A stretch of DNA of 64,000 bases from Nitratireductor aquimarinus (GTDB lineage Bacteria; Pseudomonadota; Alphaproteobacteria; Rhizobiales; Rhizobiaceae). Shown piece by piece: positions 17,501 to 25,430 of the stretch. Position numbers and translations under genes: made by a program. Each line of letters opens with the position of its first letter. Position 1 is the stretch's first letter. The notes under the pieces were generated by a model. The model was not told where the DNA came from, did no database searches, and saw only the letters and a list, made by a program, of their open reading frames with translations. The DNA is taken from the NCBI RefSeq assembly GCF_046773475.1, contig NZ_CP177239.1, positions 2,728,001 to 2,792,000 of the forward strand. The letters run 5' to 3'.

Positions 17501-17969
17501 GATCGCCGACGCTGCAAGCGGGAAACTCTGGTCGGGCTACGCCCTCCCGACGTTCCCCGCTTGCAGCGCAAAGTGGACTACTTTTGCGCCGCCCAATGGC
17601 CGACTTTTACTCCGCCGTTGACAGGGGTTGAAGCCCAAGCTTCGAAATCGAAGGTAGCCGAGACACAACCGTGCCATGGTATAGGTAGATCGGCCAGTGT
17701 GGGAGATACGATTTTAATCGACCAGCAATTGCGCTCGCTTCTATGTCCGGCTCGAGGGCAAAACACATGGGATCCACACCATGCCTAGCGGCAAACCTCT
17801 CCCGCGCCTCGAGTAGAACCGAACCCGCACCATCCTCCGGCTGGCGGCCTAGAAACTCGCTGATTGCTTCTACGTGCTGAAGATGATGGTCGCCGTCAAA
17901 CGACGGATGAAGCAACGCATCAATGACCTCGACAACCAAATCGACATTGCTTGTTAGAATAGCGGTCAA

Positions 17970-19145
17970 TCAATCTCCCCCTAATCCTGCCACCATACTC
18001 GCCATCCATTTTGAGAGGACAGGCAGCGGATACCCCCGTCCATAACTCTCGCCTATACCGGCAACACTCCAACCGCCAATGCGATCTATGATGTCGGGAG
18101 GGCATTCTACAGCCCTAAGCCGATCGCGGAGACTATGTCGGAACGAATGAACAACACAGCCGGTGGGAACCCTTGGAGAAAGCCATTTATTCAATGCACC
18201 ACTCGCCGAATTTGCTTTGTGGCCGTCTTGACTACAATACCGAGGGAAGAGGAATAAGCTATTGGATGCTTCCAGTGCGCGTTTTGCTGCCCAAAGAGAC
18301 GCACCTACCAACGGAATTATTCGCTCGCTCCCCTTTGTTTTCAGACGACGCCAAGGGTGTGGCCTAACCGTGACATGGGGATACTCATCATCCAGCACTA
18401 CGTCTTCTTTGACCAGCCCGACAGCTTCACTCAACCGCATCCCAGTGTCGCTAATCAACGCAACCAGCCACCGAGGCTCATCATCGATCTCTCGGCATGA
18501 TTGCTGAACTGTTTCCACCACCTCCGGAGGAAGCGACGCTCGCTTCTTGGTCTGCACAGTATCCTCGTCACCGATAAAAACTCCCGAGAATGCTTTGACC
18601 TCAGGTAAGCCGCTCTCTCTGGCTGCGAAATTTACGATGGCGCGGATGGTATTGAACGTGCGCCTCACACTCGCCCTTGTAAGACCACGATCAAGCAGAG
18701 CATCTCGGAATTGGTTGACCTCGCTGCGAGTGTAAGCATCGATCGGCTTATCACCGTGGCATCCAACTAAGTATCCAACGCTACGCTCAGCGGCTTGGGT
18801 GAAGGTAGAAGAGCGCCCATTCTTCTTCGCTTGGAGATACAGCTCTTTCGCATCGCTGAGCGTGATTCCTTCGCTCGCTATTTTGGTTTCGCTGGGCATC
18901 CGATGATTGAGAAAGCGCCGCAGAGGATCGCTTGCGCTTTTCCATCGAAGGGTTAGCCAATCCTCATCTAGCTTTGCAGCAAGCGTGATAGCTCTAGCCC
19001 TCGCAACCTTTCTTGATTTGGTGCGGAGCGAAATCGCTATTCGGGGGCTTTTGTAATGGTCTTTGAGATCCTCTGGGACACGCCTAGAGAAGTAGTACAC
19101 GCCCCGTTTGGTATAGAGGAAAGGGGCATCTTTGGTCACCCACAT
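17970..19145 (-). CDS. int: Tyrosine recombinase (integrase) of the element
   Basis: 391 aa. The N-terminus (YTKRGVYYFSRRVPEDL) is of the DUF6538 type seen in alphaproteobacterial site-specific integrases. A SAM-like core-binding domain (about 93-180) follows, then the catalytic domain with R237 (DTGMRLSE), a lysine in the beta-hairpin (LKTKG), H333-x2-R336 (HSFRH), W359 (GGWS) and a nucleophile Y368 (GESYGRG). All catalytic residues appear present. It is transcribed away from the tRNA, starting 65 bp inside the right core. The ATG overlaps a GGTCTACC repeat, so integrase could repress itself by binding there (inference). The stop abuts the TTG of the next gene. Confidence 0.95.
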   Translation of the reverse strand: MWVTKDAPFLYTKRGVYYFSRRVPEDLKDHYKSPRIAISLRTKSRKVARARAITLAAKLDEDWLTLRWKSASDPLRRFLNHRMPSETKIASEGITLSDAKELYLQAKKNGRSSTFTQAAERSVGYLVGCHGDKPIDAYTRSEVNQFRDALLDRGLTRASVRRTFNTIRAIVNFAARESGLPEVKAFSGVFIGDEDTVQTKKRASLPPEVVETVQQSCREIDDEPRWLVALISDTGMRLSEAVGLVKEDVVLDDEYPHVTVRPHPWRRLKTKGSERIIPLVGASLWAAKRALEASNSLFLFPRYCSQDGHKANSASGALNKWLSPRVPTGCVVHSFRHSLRDRLRAVECPPDIIDRIGGWSVAGIGESYGRGYPLPVLSKWMASMVAGLGGD

Positions 19146-19209
19146 GGTCTACCCTCCGCTCGGATTCATGGTGAAACCGATTGGAAATCAACGGGTTAGT
19201 CTGTGTGAG

Positions 19210-19223
19210 TGGTGCCCAGGAGA
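19210..19223 (+). repeat. attR core within tRNA-Leu 3' end
   Basis: TGGTGCCCAGGAGA forms the CCA end, discriminator and 3' acceptor strand of the tRNA. Integration here leaves the tRNA whole. Confidence 0.88.
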
Positions 19224-19294
19224 GGACTCGAACCTCCACGCCTCGCGGCACACGGACCTGAACCGTGCGCGTCTACCAATTCCGCCACCTGGGC
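19210..19294 (-). tRNA. tRNA-Leu (anticodon CAG)
   Basis: 85 nt including an encoded CCA. The acceptor stem GCCCAGG pairs with CCTGGGC; the anticodon arm is GCACGG-TTCAGGT-CCGTGT, giving anticodon CAG; there is a long class-II variable arm and a T-loop GGTTCGAGTCC. It is the attachment site of the element to its left and appears intact. Confidence 0.95.
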
Positions 19295-19412
19295 AGGTGT
19301 GCGATGCCGATGTAGGGGGCAAACCCTTCCGTGTCAACGCGGATTTTGATGTTTGTAAAGAAAATGACATGGGGCGTTCCGCCGCATGGGTTTGCGGGGG
19401 CCCCAAAACGTG

Positions 19413-19434
19413 AAAAGGGCGCCCGAAGGCGCCC
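19413..19434 (-). terminator. Rho-independent terminator of gpmA
   Basis: On the minus strand GGGCGCC-TTCG-GGCGCCC is followed by TTTT, beginning 9 nt after the gpmA stop. Confidence 0.85.
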
Positions 19435-19443
19435 TGAAACAGA

Positions 19444-20064
19444 TCAATCCTCGAGAACTTCCTTCGAGGCCACCGTCGAATCAGCGTTGAGCTTGTAGAC
19501 GATGGGAACGCCGGTCGCGATTTCCACCTTCAGGATCTCTTCGCCGGAGAGGCCGTCGAGCGCCATCACCAGCGCGCGCAGCGAATTGCCATGCGCTGCC
19601 ACCAGAACCGTCTCGCCACGCAGCACATGCGGCAGGATCTCGTGCAGGAAATAGGGCCACACGCGCGCGCCCGTGTCCTTCAGGCTTTCGCCGCCGGGAG
19701 GAGGGGTGTCGTAGGAACGGCGCCAGACATGCACCTGCTCCTCACCCCATTTCGCGCGGGCGTCGTCCTTGTTGAGACCCGACAGATCGCCATAGTCGCG
19801 CTCGTTGAGCGCCTGATCGCGAATGGTCTCCAGCCCCTCCATCCCCAGCTCGCTGAGGATGTGGTCATTGGTGACCTGTGCGCGCGACAGAACGGAGGTG
19901 TAGGCGATGTCCGGCTTGAAGCCGCGCGCCTTCAGCCGGCGGCCGGCGTCCTTCGCCTCTTCATGCCCCTTTTCGGTCAGGCCCGGGTCGCGCCAGCCGG
20001 TGAACAGGTTCTTCAGGTTCCATTCGCTCTGGCCGTGACGAACGAGAATAAGGGTACCGGACAT
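19444..20064 (-). CDS. gpmA: 2,3-bisphosphoglycerate-dependent phosphoglycerate mutase
   Basis: 206 aa. It interconverts 3- and 2-phosphoglycerate in glycolysis and gluconeogenesis through a phosphohistidine. The N-terminal LVRHGQSEWN places the catalytic histidine at H10; LNERDYGDLSG gives the acid residue, PPGGESL is present, and VLVAAHGNSLRAL gives the second histidine. It is slightly shorter than the E. coli enzyme, as is usual in alphaproteobacteria. It lies 32 bp downstream of dapB, probably in one operon, and ends at a clear terminator. Confidence 0.96.
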   Translation of the reverse strand: MSGTLILVRHGQSEWNLKNLFTGWRDPGLTEKGHEEAKDAGRRLKARGFKPDIAYTSVLSRAQVTNDHILSELGMEGLETIRDQALNERDYGDLSGLNKDDARAKWGEEQVHVWRRSYDTPPPGGESLKDTGARVWPYFLHEILPHVLRGETVLVAAHGNSLRALVMALDGLSGEEILKVEIATGVPIVYKLNADSTVASKEVLED

Positions 20065-20096
20065 GATGGGTTCCTTGTTGCTTCGTAATGGAAGAT

Positions 20097-20909
20097 TCAG
20101 TTGAGCCCGAGAACGTCGAGCATGGAATAGAGGCCGGGCTTGCGGCCATGCGCCCAGAGGGCGGCCTTGGCCGCGCCATGGGCGAAGATGCCGCGATCTT
20201 CAGCCTGATGCGAAAGGGTGATGCGTTCGCCGGTCCCGGCGAGAATGACGGAGTGCTCGCCAACGACGGAACCGCCGCGCAGCGTGGCAAAGCCGATCGT
20301 GCCTTCCTCGCGCGGCCCGGTCTGGCCGTCGCGCACGCGCACGCTCTTTTCCGCCAGCGCGATCTCGCGGCCCCGCGCCGCCGCCTCGCCGAGCAGAAGC
20401 GCCGTGCCGGAGGGCGCGTCCACCTTGTGACGGTGGTGCATTTCCAGAACCTCGATATCGAAATCCGAAGCCTCCAGCGCGCGGGCGGCTTTCTCGACCA
20501 GAACCGCAAGCAGGTTCACACCGAGGCTCATATTGCCCGACTTCACGATGGTGGCGTGGTGCGACGCTGCCTTGATTTTCGCTTCGTGCTCCGGCTCGAA
20601 ACCGGTCGTGCCAATCACATGAACGATATGGGCCTGAGCTGCATAGCCAGCGAATTCAACGCTGGAATCCGGCGAGGTGAAGTCCAGAACGCCATCGGCC
20701 TTGGCGAAGGCCGCCAGCGGATCATCGCTGATCGGCACATTGATGATGCCGAGGCCGGCCAGCTCACCGGCGTCCTTGCCGAGGAAAGACGAGCCGGGGC
20801 GCTCGACAGCGGCGGCGACGCGCACCCCATCCATGGCGTGAACGGTGCGGATCAGCGTCTGGCCCATGCGGCCTGCCGCTCCCACGATCACCAGCCCCAT
20901 ATCCGTCAT
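20097..20909 (-). CDS. dapB: 4-hydroxy-tetrahydrodipicolinate reductase
   Basis: 270 aa. NAD(P)H-dependent reduction in the lysine/diaminopimelate pathway, feeding peptidoglycan synthesis. The Rossmann motif VGAAGRMGQ is at 9-17; FTSPDSS, GTTGF, SGNMSLGVN and the catalytic EMHHRHKVDAPSGTA follow. The start ATG at 20909 lies one base after the ABC-exporter stop, implying coupling. The frame extends further upstream only as antisense-like sequence within the exporter gene. Confidence 0.97.
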   Translation of the reverse strand: MTDMGLVIVGAAGRMGQTLIRTVHAMDGVRVAAAVERPGSSFLGKDAGELAGLGIINVPISDDPLAAFAKADGVLDFTSPDSSVEFAGYAAQAHIVHVIGTTGFEPEHEAKIKAASHHATIVKSGNMSLGVNLLAVLVEKAARALEASDFDIEVLEMHHRHKVDAPSGTALLLGEAAARGREIALAEKSVRVRDGQTGPREEGTIGFATLRGGSVVGEHSVILAGTGERITLSHQAEDRGIFAHGAAKAALWAHGRKPGLYSMLDVLGLN

Positions 20910-20910
20910 G

Positions 20911-22737
20911 CTAGTTCTCCTGCGGCGCAGCCGCGCCATTGTCTGCTGTCGTGTTGGCGAGAAGATCCTCGCTCTTCTGGCTCTGCATGCGATGGAAGCG
21001 TGCATAGATGCCGTGCGGTTGGCGCACAAGGCTCTCATGCGTGCCCTCTTCCACCAGATGCCCTTCCTCAAGCACCACGATGCGGTCGGAATTGACCACG
21101 GTGGAAAGCCGGTGCGCGATCACAAGTGTCGTGCGCGTTTCCATGATGCTTTCCAGCGCCTGCTGCACCCGCGCTTCAGACTCATTGTCGAGCGCGGAGG
21201 TCGCCTCGTCGAGAAGCAGGATCGGCGCGTCGCGCACGATGGCGCGGGCAATCGAGATGCGCTGGCGCTGGCCACCGGAAAGGTTTGCGCCATTCTCGCC
21301 CACCAGCGTGTCATAGCCCTGAACCTGCTGGCGGATGAAATCGTCGGCGAAGGCCAGCTTTGCCGCTTCTTCCACCTCTGCGTCCGTCGCATCGGGACGG
21401 CCATAGCGGATGTTGTCGCGGATCGTGCCCTCGAACAGATAGGGCTGCTGCGAAACATAGGCGATGGCGCTGCGCAGCGAGCTCTTGGTAACGGTGGAAA
21501 TGTCCTGCCCGTCGATCTCGATGCTGCCGCCATCCAGATCGTAGAAGCGCTGCAACAGGGCGAAGAGGGTCGACTTGCCCGCACCCGACGGGCCGACAAT
21601 GGCCGTGGTCTCGCCCGCCTTCGCGACAAAGCTGATGCCATGCAGCACCGGCAGATCGTCGCCATAGGAGAACGCCACCCTGTCGAAGGTGACCGTGCCC
21701 TTTTCCACCGCGAGCGTGCCGGCCCCCGGCGCATCGCGCTGCTGCGGCTCGGCGTCGAGGATCTCGTAGATCATGCGCGCATTGACCAGCGCGCGCTCGA
21801 GATTGACCTGCACGCGCGCCAGCTTGCGCACCGGATCATAGGCCAGAAGCAAGGCGGTGATGAAGGCAAACACGGAGCCCGGCGGCTGCGCGCTGACGGA
21901 AGCCCGCCAGGCCGCGTAACCGATCACGCCGGCAATCGCCAGACCGGCCAGAAGCTCGGTGATCGGCCCGAGGCGTTCGGAAACGCGGGCGATCTTGTTG
22001 GAGCGGTCCTCGGCATAGGCGATCAGCCCGGACATCTTGTCCGAGAGCTGCTGCTCCATGGTGAAAGCCTTGATGATGGCGATGCCCTGCACCGATTCCT
22101 GCATTGCGCCCAGCAGGCGGGAGTTCACATCCACCGCCTCGCGCGTGACGCGGCGCAGCCGGCGCATCAGATAGTTCACCGAATAGATGAGCGGCGGACC
22201 GATCACCAGCGCGATGACCGAGAGCAGGGGATCCTGCATCACCATCACCGCGACAAGCGCGATCAGCGTGACCATGTCGCGCGCGATGGAGGCCACCGTC
22301 ATGTTGAGCAGATCGCGGATGCCCGTCACGTTCTGGCTGATCTGGGCGGCGAGCTGGCCGGAGCGGGTGGTCGTGAAATAGTCGATGCCAAGCCGCATCA
22401 GATGGTCGAACATGCGCTGCTGATAGCGTGCAACGATGTTGTTGCCGATCTTCGCGAGCATGACCGACTGGCCGTAGGTCGCGAAGCCGCGGATCGCAAA
22501 GGCAGCGACGATTGCGCCACAGATCCAGCCGACCAGCTCCCAGCGCTGTCGATAGAACACCTCATCGATGATGTCGCGCATGATCCAGGCGCTGAAGGCC
22601 GTGGTGCCGGCAATGGCCAGCATGCAGGCAATCGCGATCAGGTAATGTCCGATGTAATCGCGGCCGTTCTCCGCGAAAATGCGGCGAATGACGGGAAGGA
22701 CCTCACCGACATCCGTCTTGTTTTTTCCAAGCTTCAA
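20911..22737 (-). CDS. ABC transporter, fused permease-ATPase (MsbA/lipid-exporter type)
   Basis: A 608-aa half-transporter that should dimerise in the inner membrane. Six transmembrane helices lie in about 30-330, followed by the nucleotide-binding domain: Walker A GPSGAGKST, Q-loop SQQPYLFEG, signature LSGGQRQR, Walker B ILLLDEATSALD and H-loop IAHRLST. All ATPase residues are present. The sequence is closest in style to MsbA-like lipid flippases, but the cargo cannot be read from the sequence. It precedes dapB and gpmA on the same strand. Confidence 0.9.
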   Translation of the reverse strand: MKLGKNKTDVGEVLPVIRRIFAENGRDYIGHYLIAIACMLAIAGTTAFSAWIMRDIIDEVFYRQRWELVGWICGAIVAAFAIRGFATYGQSVMLAKIGNNIVARYQQRMFDHLMRLGIDYFTTTRSGQLAAQISQNVTGIRDLLNMTVASIARDMVTLIALVAVMVMQDPLLSVIALVIGPPLIYSVNYLMRRLRRVTREAVDVNSRLLGAMQESVQGIAIIKAFTMEQQLSDKMSGLIAYAEDRSNKIARVSERLGPITELLAGLAIAGVIGYAAWRASVSAQPPGSVFAFITALLLAYDPVRKLARVQVNLERALVNARMIYEILDAEPQQRDAPGAGTLAVEKGTVTFDRVAFSYGDDLPVLHGISFVAKAGETTAIVGPSGAGKSTLFALLQRFYDLDGGSIEIDGQDISTVTKSSLRSAIAYVSQQPYLFEGTIRDNIRYGRPDATDAEVEEAAKLAFADDFIRQQVQGYDTLVGENGANLSGGQRQRISIARAIVRDAPILLLDEATSALDNESEARVQQALESIMETRTTLVIAHRLSTVVNSDRIVVLEEGHLVEEGTHESLVRQPHGIYARFHRMQSQKSEDLLANTTADNGAAAPQEN

Positions 22738-22929
22738 AACGTCCGTTCCTGTTCAACCGGGCTTTCGATCGTCCTTTGTGCGTCCAAACGGACACACGGC
22801 GATCCAAAGCGTGGGAGCATTTTCAGGCGTCCATACGGGCGCTTGGCGCTCCAGTGCAGCTTTGCCAACAGGCTATGCCCGTTCGCTCTCGCTCATGCAA
22901 CGGTGAATCCGGTCGAGGGCGGCGTCTTT

Positions 22930-23958
22930 TCAGTCTGCTTTCCAGCGCCGGCCCTGGGTTTCGACCCCGAAACGCACCGGTGTGCGGGCATAGGCGGCAA
23001 GGCCCACAAGTGCTGCCATCGGGTGCGTGATCACATAGACGGGGATCTCTTTCACCAGTGCGCTATGGGGCGCCTTGTCCTCAAAGGCCCTGCGGAAATT
23101 GCCGTTCTTGAGCGTCGGTACGATCTTCTGGGCGATGCCGCCGCTCAGATAAACCCCGCCCCGCGCCATGAAGATCAGCGCCATGTCGCCGGCAAGGCGG
23201 CCAAGATAGGTGACGAAGAGATCGAGCGTTTCAACGGCGACCGGATCCGATCCATCGAGCCCCGCGCTGCTGATTTCGGCCGGCGTTTCATGAACGGGTT
23301 GCTTGCCATCGGCGGCGCTGATCGCCCGGTAAAGGTTGACCATGCCGCGCCCGCAAAGGATCTGCTCGGCTGCGACACGTCCCTCGATGCGCTCCAGATG
23401 CGGGAAGATCTCGAGATCGCGCTCGCTGCGCGGCCCCAGATCCACATGCCCGCCTTCGCCTGGCACCGGAAACCAGGTGTGCTGCGCATGAACCAGCCCG
23501 GCCATGCCAAGGCCCGTTCCCGGCCCCAGAACAACCCGGCTGCCCGTCGGGTCCGCCTCGCCCGGGCACACCATTTCCAGATGCTCGTCGTCGAGCGCCA
23601 CAACGGCCAGCGCCTGCGCCTCGAAATCATTGATGACGATGATGTCGCCCAGCCCCATCTTCTCCATCATCTGGCGGGGGCGCACGACCCAGTCGCAATT
23701 GGTGAGATCAATCTCGTCACCATCGACGGGTCCGGCCACGGCCAGCACGGCAGACTGTGGTAAAATGGAGGTGCGGTCGAGGATGGCGCTCTGGATCGCC
23801 TCATCGATGGTTTCATAATCCGCGGTCTGCACCACCGGAAAGGTTTTCGGCTCGGCGTTGGAATCCACCAGAATGGCAAACCGTGCATTGGTGCCGCCGA
23901 TATCGCCGATCAGGATGGGAAATCGAAGCGCAGTATCGTTTTCGTTCTTGAAATGCAT
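22930..23958 (-). CDS. glk: Glucokinase
   Basis: 342 aa of the bacterial (non-ROK) glucokinase family; phosphorylates glucose to glucose-6-phosphate. The phosphate loop GDIGGTNARFAI lies near residues 18-29, VINDFEAQA gives the catalytic aspartate, and GPGTGLGMAG, EGGHVDLGP and LSGGIAQK contribute adenosine and sugar contacts. It lies upstream of the ABC exporter with a 192-bp gap. The ATG at 23958 is the only good start. Confidence 0.95.
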   Translation of the reverse strand: MHFKNENDTALRFPILIGDIGGTNARFAILVDSNAEPKTFPVVQTADYETIDEAIQSAILDRTSILPQSAVLAVAGPVDGDEIDLTNCDWVVRPRQMMEKMGLGDIIVINDFEAQALAVVALDDEHLEMVCPGEADPTGSRVVLGPGTGLGMAGLVHAQHTWFPVPGEGGHVDLGPRSERDLEIFPHLERIEGRVAAEQILCGRGMVNLYRAISAADGKQPVHETPAEISSAGLDGSDPVAVETLDLFVTYLGRLAGDMALIFMARGGVYLSGGIAQKIVPTLKNGNFRRAFEDKAPHSALVKEIPVYVITHPMAALVGLAAYARTPVRFGVETQGRRWKAD

Positions 23959-24312
23959 GACATAGACTCAGGTTTCAGGCGCGGCCGAACGCGGCGCGCC
24001 TGTCAGTCTTTGCCCCATTCTCGATGACACGCCGATGAATGTTTCCGGCGACGGGACGTTGCGCTGACGGCGCTAGCTCTGCTCCCCGCATGGTTCCCGG
24101 ACCCGCCGTGCGGCGCACCCAGCATGCTTATGGTCATGGAACCGCCAATCGCGTTGCCCCACAACCCTTTTATTGCCAGCGCATCGCAGAACAGACGCAG
24201 ATATGCCGCTCTGAAACACGCCTTTAGAGCGCAATTAAATCGGTTGAAGACAGAAGGCAAGCGCGCCAACGCCAAAAAACTGGCGCGCCTGGTCCTGTCC
24301 GGCGCTGATAAT
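23959..24312. other. Intergenic region glk/mepA
   Basis: 354 bp without a convincing gene; a 90-codon minus-strand ORF (24003-24275) has no coding character I trust. An imperfect inverted repeat (AAGCGCGCCA at 24255-24264 with TGGCGCGCCT at 24281-24290) lies 3' of mepA and could help end its transcript. The remainder should hold the glk promoter. Confidence 0.4.
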
Positions 24313-25356
24313 CTACTGGAATGCCGGCCTGTTGCTCGGGCGCGGCACGCTGGCCGACGGCATGGCCGAGAGGATACTGGCCGGGCTTTCTGCCTGATAG
24401 CCGAGCACGGGCAGTTCAGCCGTCGCCGCCTGCGGAACGCCGCCGGCGCCCGTCACGGTCACGGCAACCTCGGATACCGGGTCGGGTGCGGCAAGCACGG
24501 CGCGACAGGCCGAGGGCAGGGCGGCCATGGTCATGACATCGCGCGCCTTCGGCTTGGCAGGTCCCTTGGCCGGCTTCCACGGCTCGTCGGTGAACCACCA
24601 GGCCAGCGTGTCATCACACCCCTCACTGCGTGGTGGCGGATTCTGCGGCTCGCAGCCCGGCGACCCGGCGGGACAGCCGATGCGAACGTGGAAATGATAG
24701 TGATGGCCCCAGAAGGGGCGAACCTTGTTCAGCCACGAACGGTCGCCACGCACCGTGTCGCACAGCTTCTTCTTGATGCCGGGATGCACCAGAAGGCGCT
24801 CGACTTCCGGATAGCTCGCCGCGCGGCGCAACACGGCCTCATGTCCCTTCGTCCACTTTTTGTCGTCAACGTAGAGCGAGCCCTTCTTGAGCATGGAGAT
24901 GGCGCTGATGCGCTCACGGTCCGCCACCGTCATCCGCTTCGCCGGCATTTCGGTGAACCATATATCGGCGTCGAGCCCGAGCTGATGCGAGGCATGGCCG
25001 GTGAGCATGGGGCCGCCCCGCGGCTGCGAGATATCGCCAACGAGCAGACCACGCCAGCCATCCTGCGCCGCCTCGCGCGAGAGCTTTTCCAGCACCGAGA
25101 TCATGACCGGGTGCCCCCAGCGGCGGTTGCGCGAAAGGCGCATGGCCTGCCAGTTCGGCCCATCGGGCGCAATGGCAACGCCGCCTGCGAAACAACCCTT
25201 TGAGTAAAACCCGTGCACGGCGGGACGGGTGGCGGCGGGAAGTGTTTTCGCGCCGAAAAGCTGCTTGGCCAGCGGCTCGGCCTCAGCCGATGCAAGCGTG
25301 GCGGAAAAGCCCAGAAAGGCCGTGGCCGCCAGTTTCAGAATCCGTTGGAATCGCAT
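24313..25356 (-). CDS. mepA: Penicillin-insensitive murein endopeptidase
   Basis: A 347-aa periplasmic LAS-type metallopeptidase that cuts D-Ala-meso-DAP cross-links in peptidoglycan. A signal peptide covers about 1-25 (LKLAATAFLGFSATLASAEA). Zinc-site motifs are GHASHQLGLDADIW (H121, D129 region) and WGHHYHFHVRIGC. Cysteine pairs in the GCFAGG and GCPAGSPGCEP segments suggest disulphides. The C-terminal ~80 residues are Pro/Ala-rich and beyond the core. It is monocistronic, between glk and an epimerase-like gene. Confidence 0.94.
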   Translation of the reverse strand: MRFQRILKLAATAFLGFSATLASAEAEPLAKQLFGAKTLPAATRPAVHGFYSKGCFAGGVAIAPDGPNWQAMRLSRNRRWGHPVMISVLEKLSREAAQDGWRGLLVGDISQPRGGPMLTGHASHQLGLDADIWFTEMPAKRMTVADRERISAISMLKKGSLYVDDKKWTKGHEAVLRRAASYPEVERLLVHPGIKKKLCDTVRGDRSWLNKVRPFWGHHYHFHVRIGCPAGSPGCEPQNPPPRSEGCDDTLAWWFTDEPWKPAKGPAKPKARDVMTMAALPSACRAVLAAPDPVSEVAVTVTGAGGVPQAATAELPVLGYQAESPASILSAMPSASVPRPSNRPAFQ

Positions 25357-25430
25357 CGTTTCCTCGTTTTCGACCCGCCCGTGCGATCATCAAAGCATAG
25401 CACAGCTTGTGATTCGCTTACGGTCGCGGT

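Larger units (their letters stand above)
15118..17623 (+). mobile_element. IS21-family insertion sequence, copy 2
   Basis: 2,506 bp, the same length and apparently the same sequence as copy 1, in the same orientation. It has TG...CA ends and a 6-bp target duplication GGGGTT (15112-15117 and 17624-17629). It disrupts the ADP-ribosyltransferase-like gene. Intact duplications at both copies imply two recent, independent insertions rather than one event plus recombination. Confidence 0.95.
14795..17969 (-). pseudogene. ADP-ribosyltransferase-like protein, split by the second IS21 copy
   Basis: The frame begins at a TTG (17967-17969) preceded by GGGGGAG and abutting the int stop. It runs to GLQP, is interrupted by the IS (15118-17623, duplication GGGGTT), and resumes in frame to the TGA at 14795. 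Without the IS and one duplicate it encodes 220 aa. Motifs in the rebuilt protein are YLYHGT (95-100), LPSISKLGL, GVFFTTSW (134-141), VFVGGTVPVDKA and YLEG (202-205). A YHGT...SI...GL opening followed by GV(Y/F)(L/F)T is typical of ADP-ribosyltransferase-fold proteins (Tpt1/DarT/PARP-like). Catalytic assignment is tentative. As it stands the product is truncated after residue ~115. Translation was probably coupled to int. Confidence 0.7.
4754..19223. mobile_element. Integrative element in tRNA-Leu(CAG), about 14.5 kb
   Basis: Bounded by 14-bp direct repeats (core TGGTGCCCAGGAGA, at 4754-4767 and 19210-19223). The right copy is the 3' acceptor end plus CCA of an intact tRNA-Leu, and a tyrosine integrase sits directly inside that end. 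The interior is visibly AT-richer than the flanks. Contents from left to right: non-coding att arm, zinc-finger gene broken by an IS21 copy, helicase gene, AlbA_2-STAND gene, an inverted 1.6-kb copy of the attP junction with an intact zinc-finger gene, an ADP-ribosyltransferase-like gene broken by a second IS21 copy, and int. No conjugation or replication genes are seen, so any mobility beyond excision would need help. Confidence 0.88.

Noticed and set aside
20845..23763. A 972-codon plus-strand open frame opposite dapB, the ABC exporter and glk
   Set aside because: It is antisense to three clearly recognised genes, has His/Asp/Gln-rich composition typical of GC-rich shadow frames and matches no family.
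24003..25203. Open frames in and across the glk/mepA gap (90 codons minus, 359 codons plus)
   Set aside because: The plus frame is antisense to mepA; the minus frame has no ribosome-binding site or recognisable sequence.
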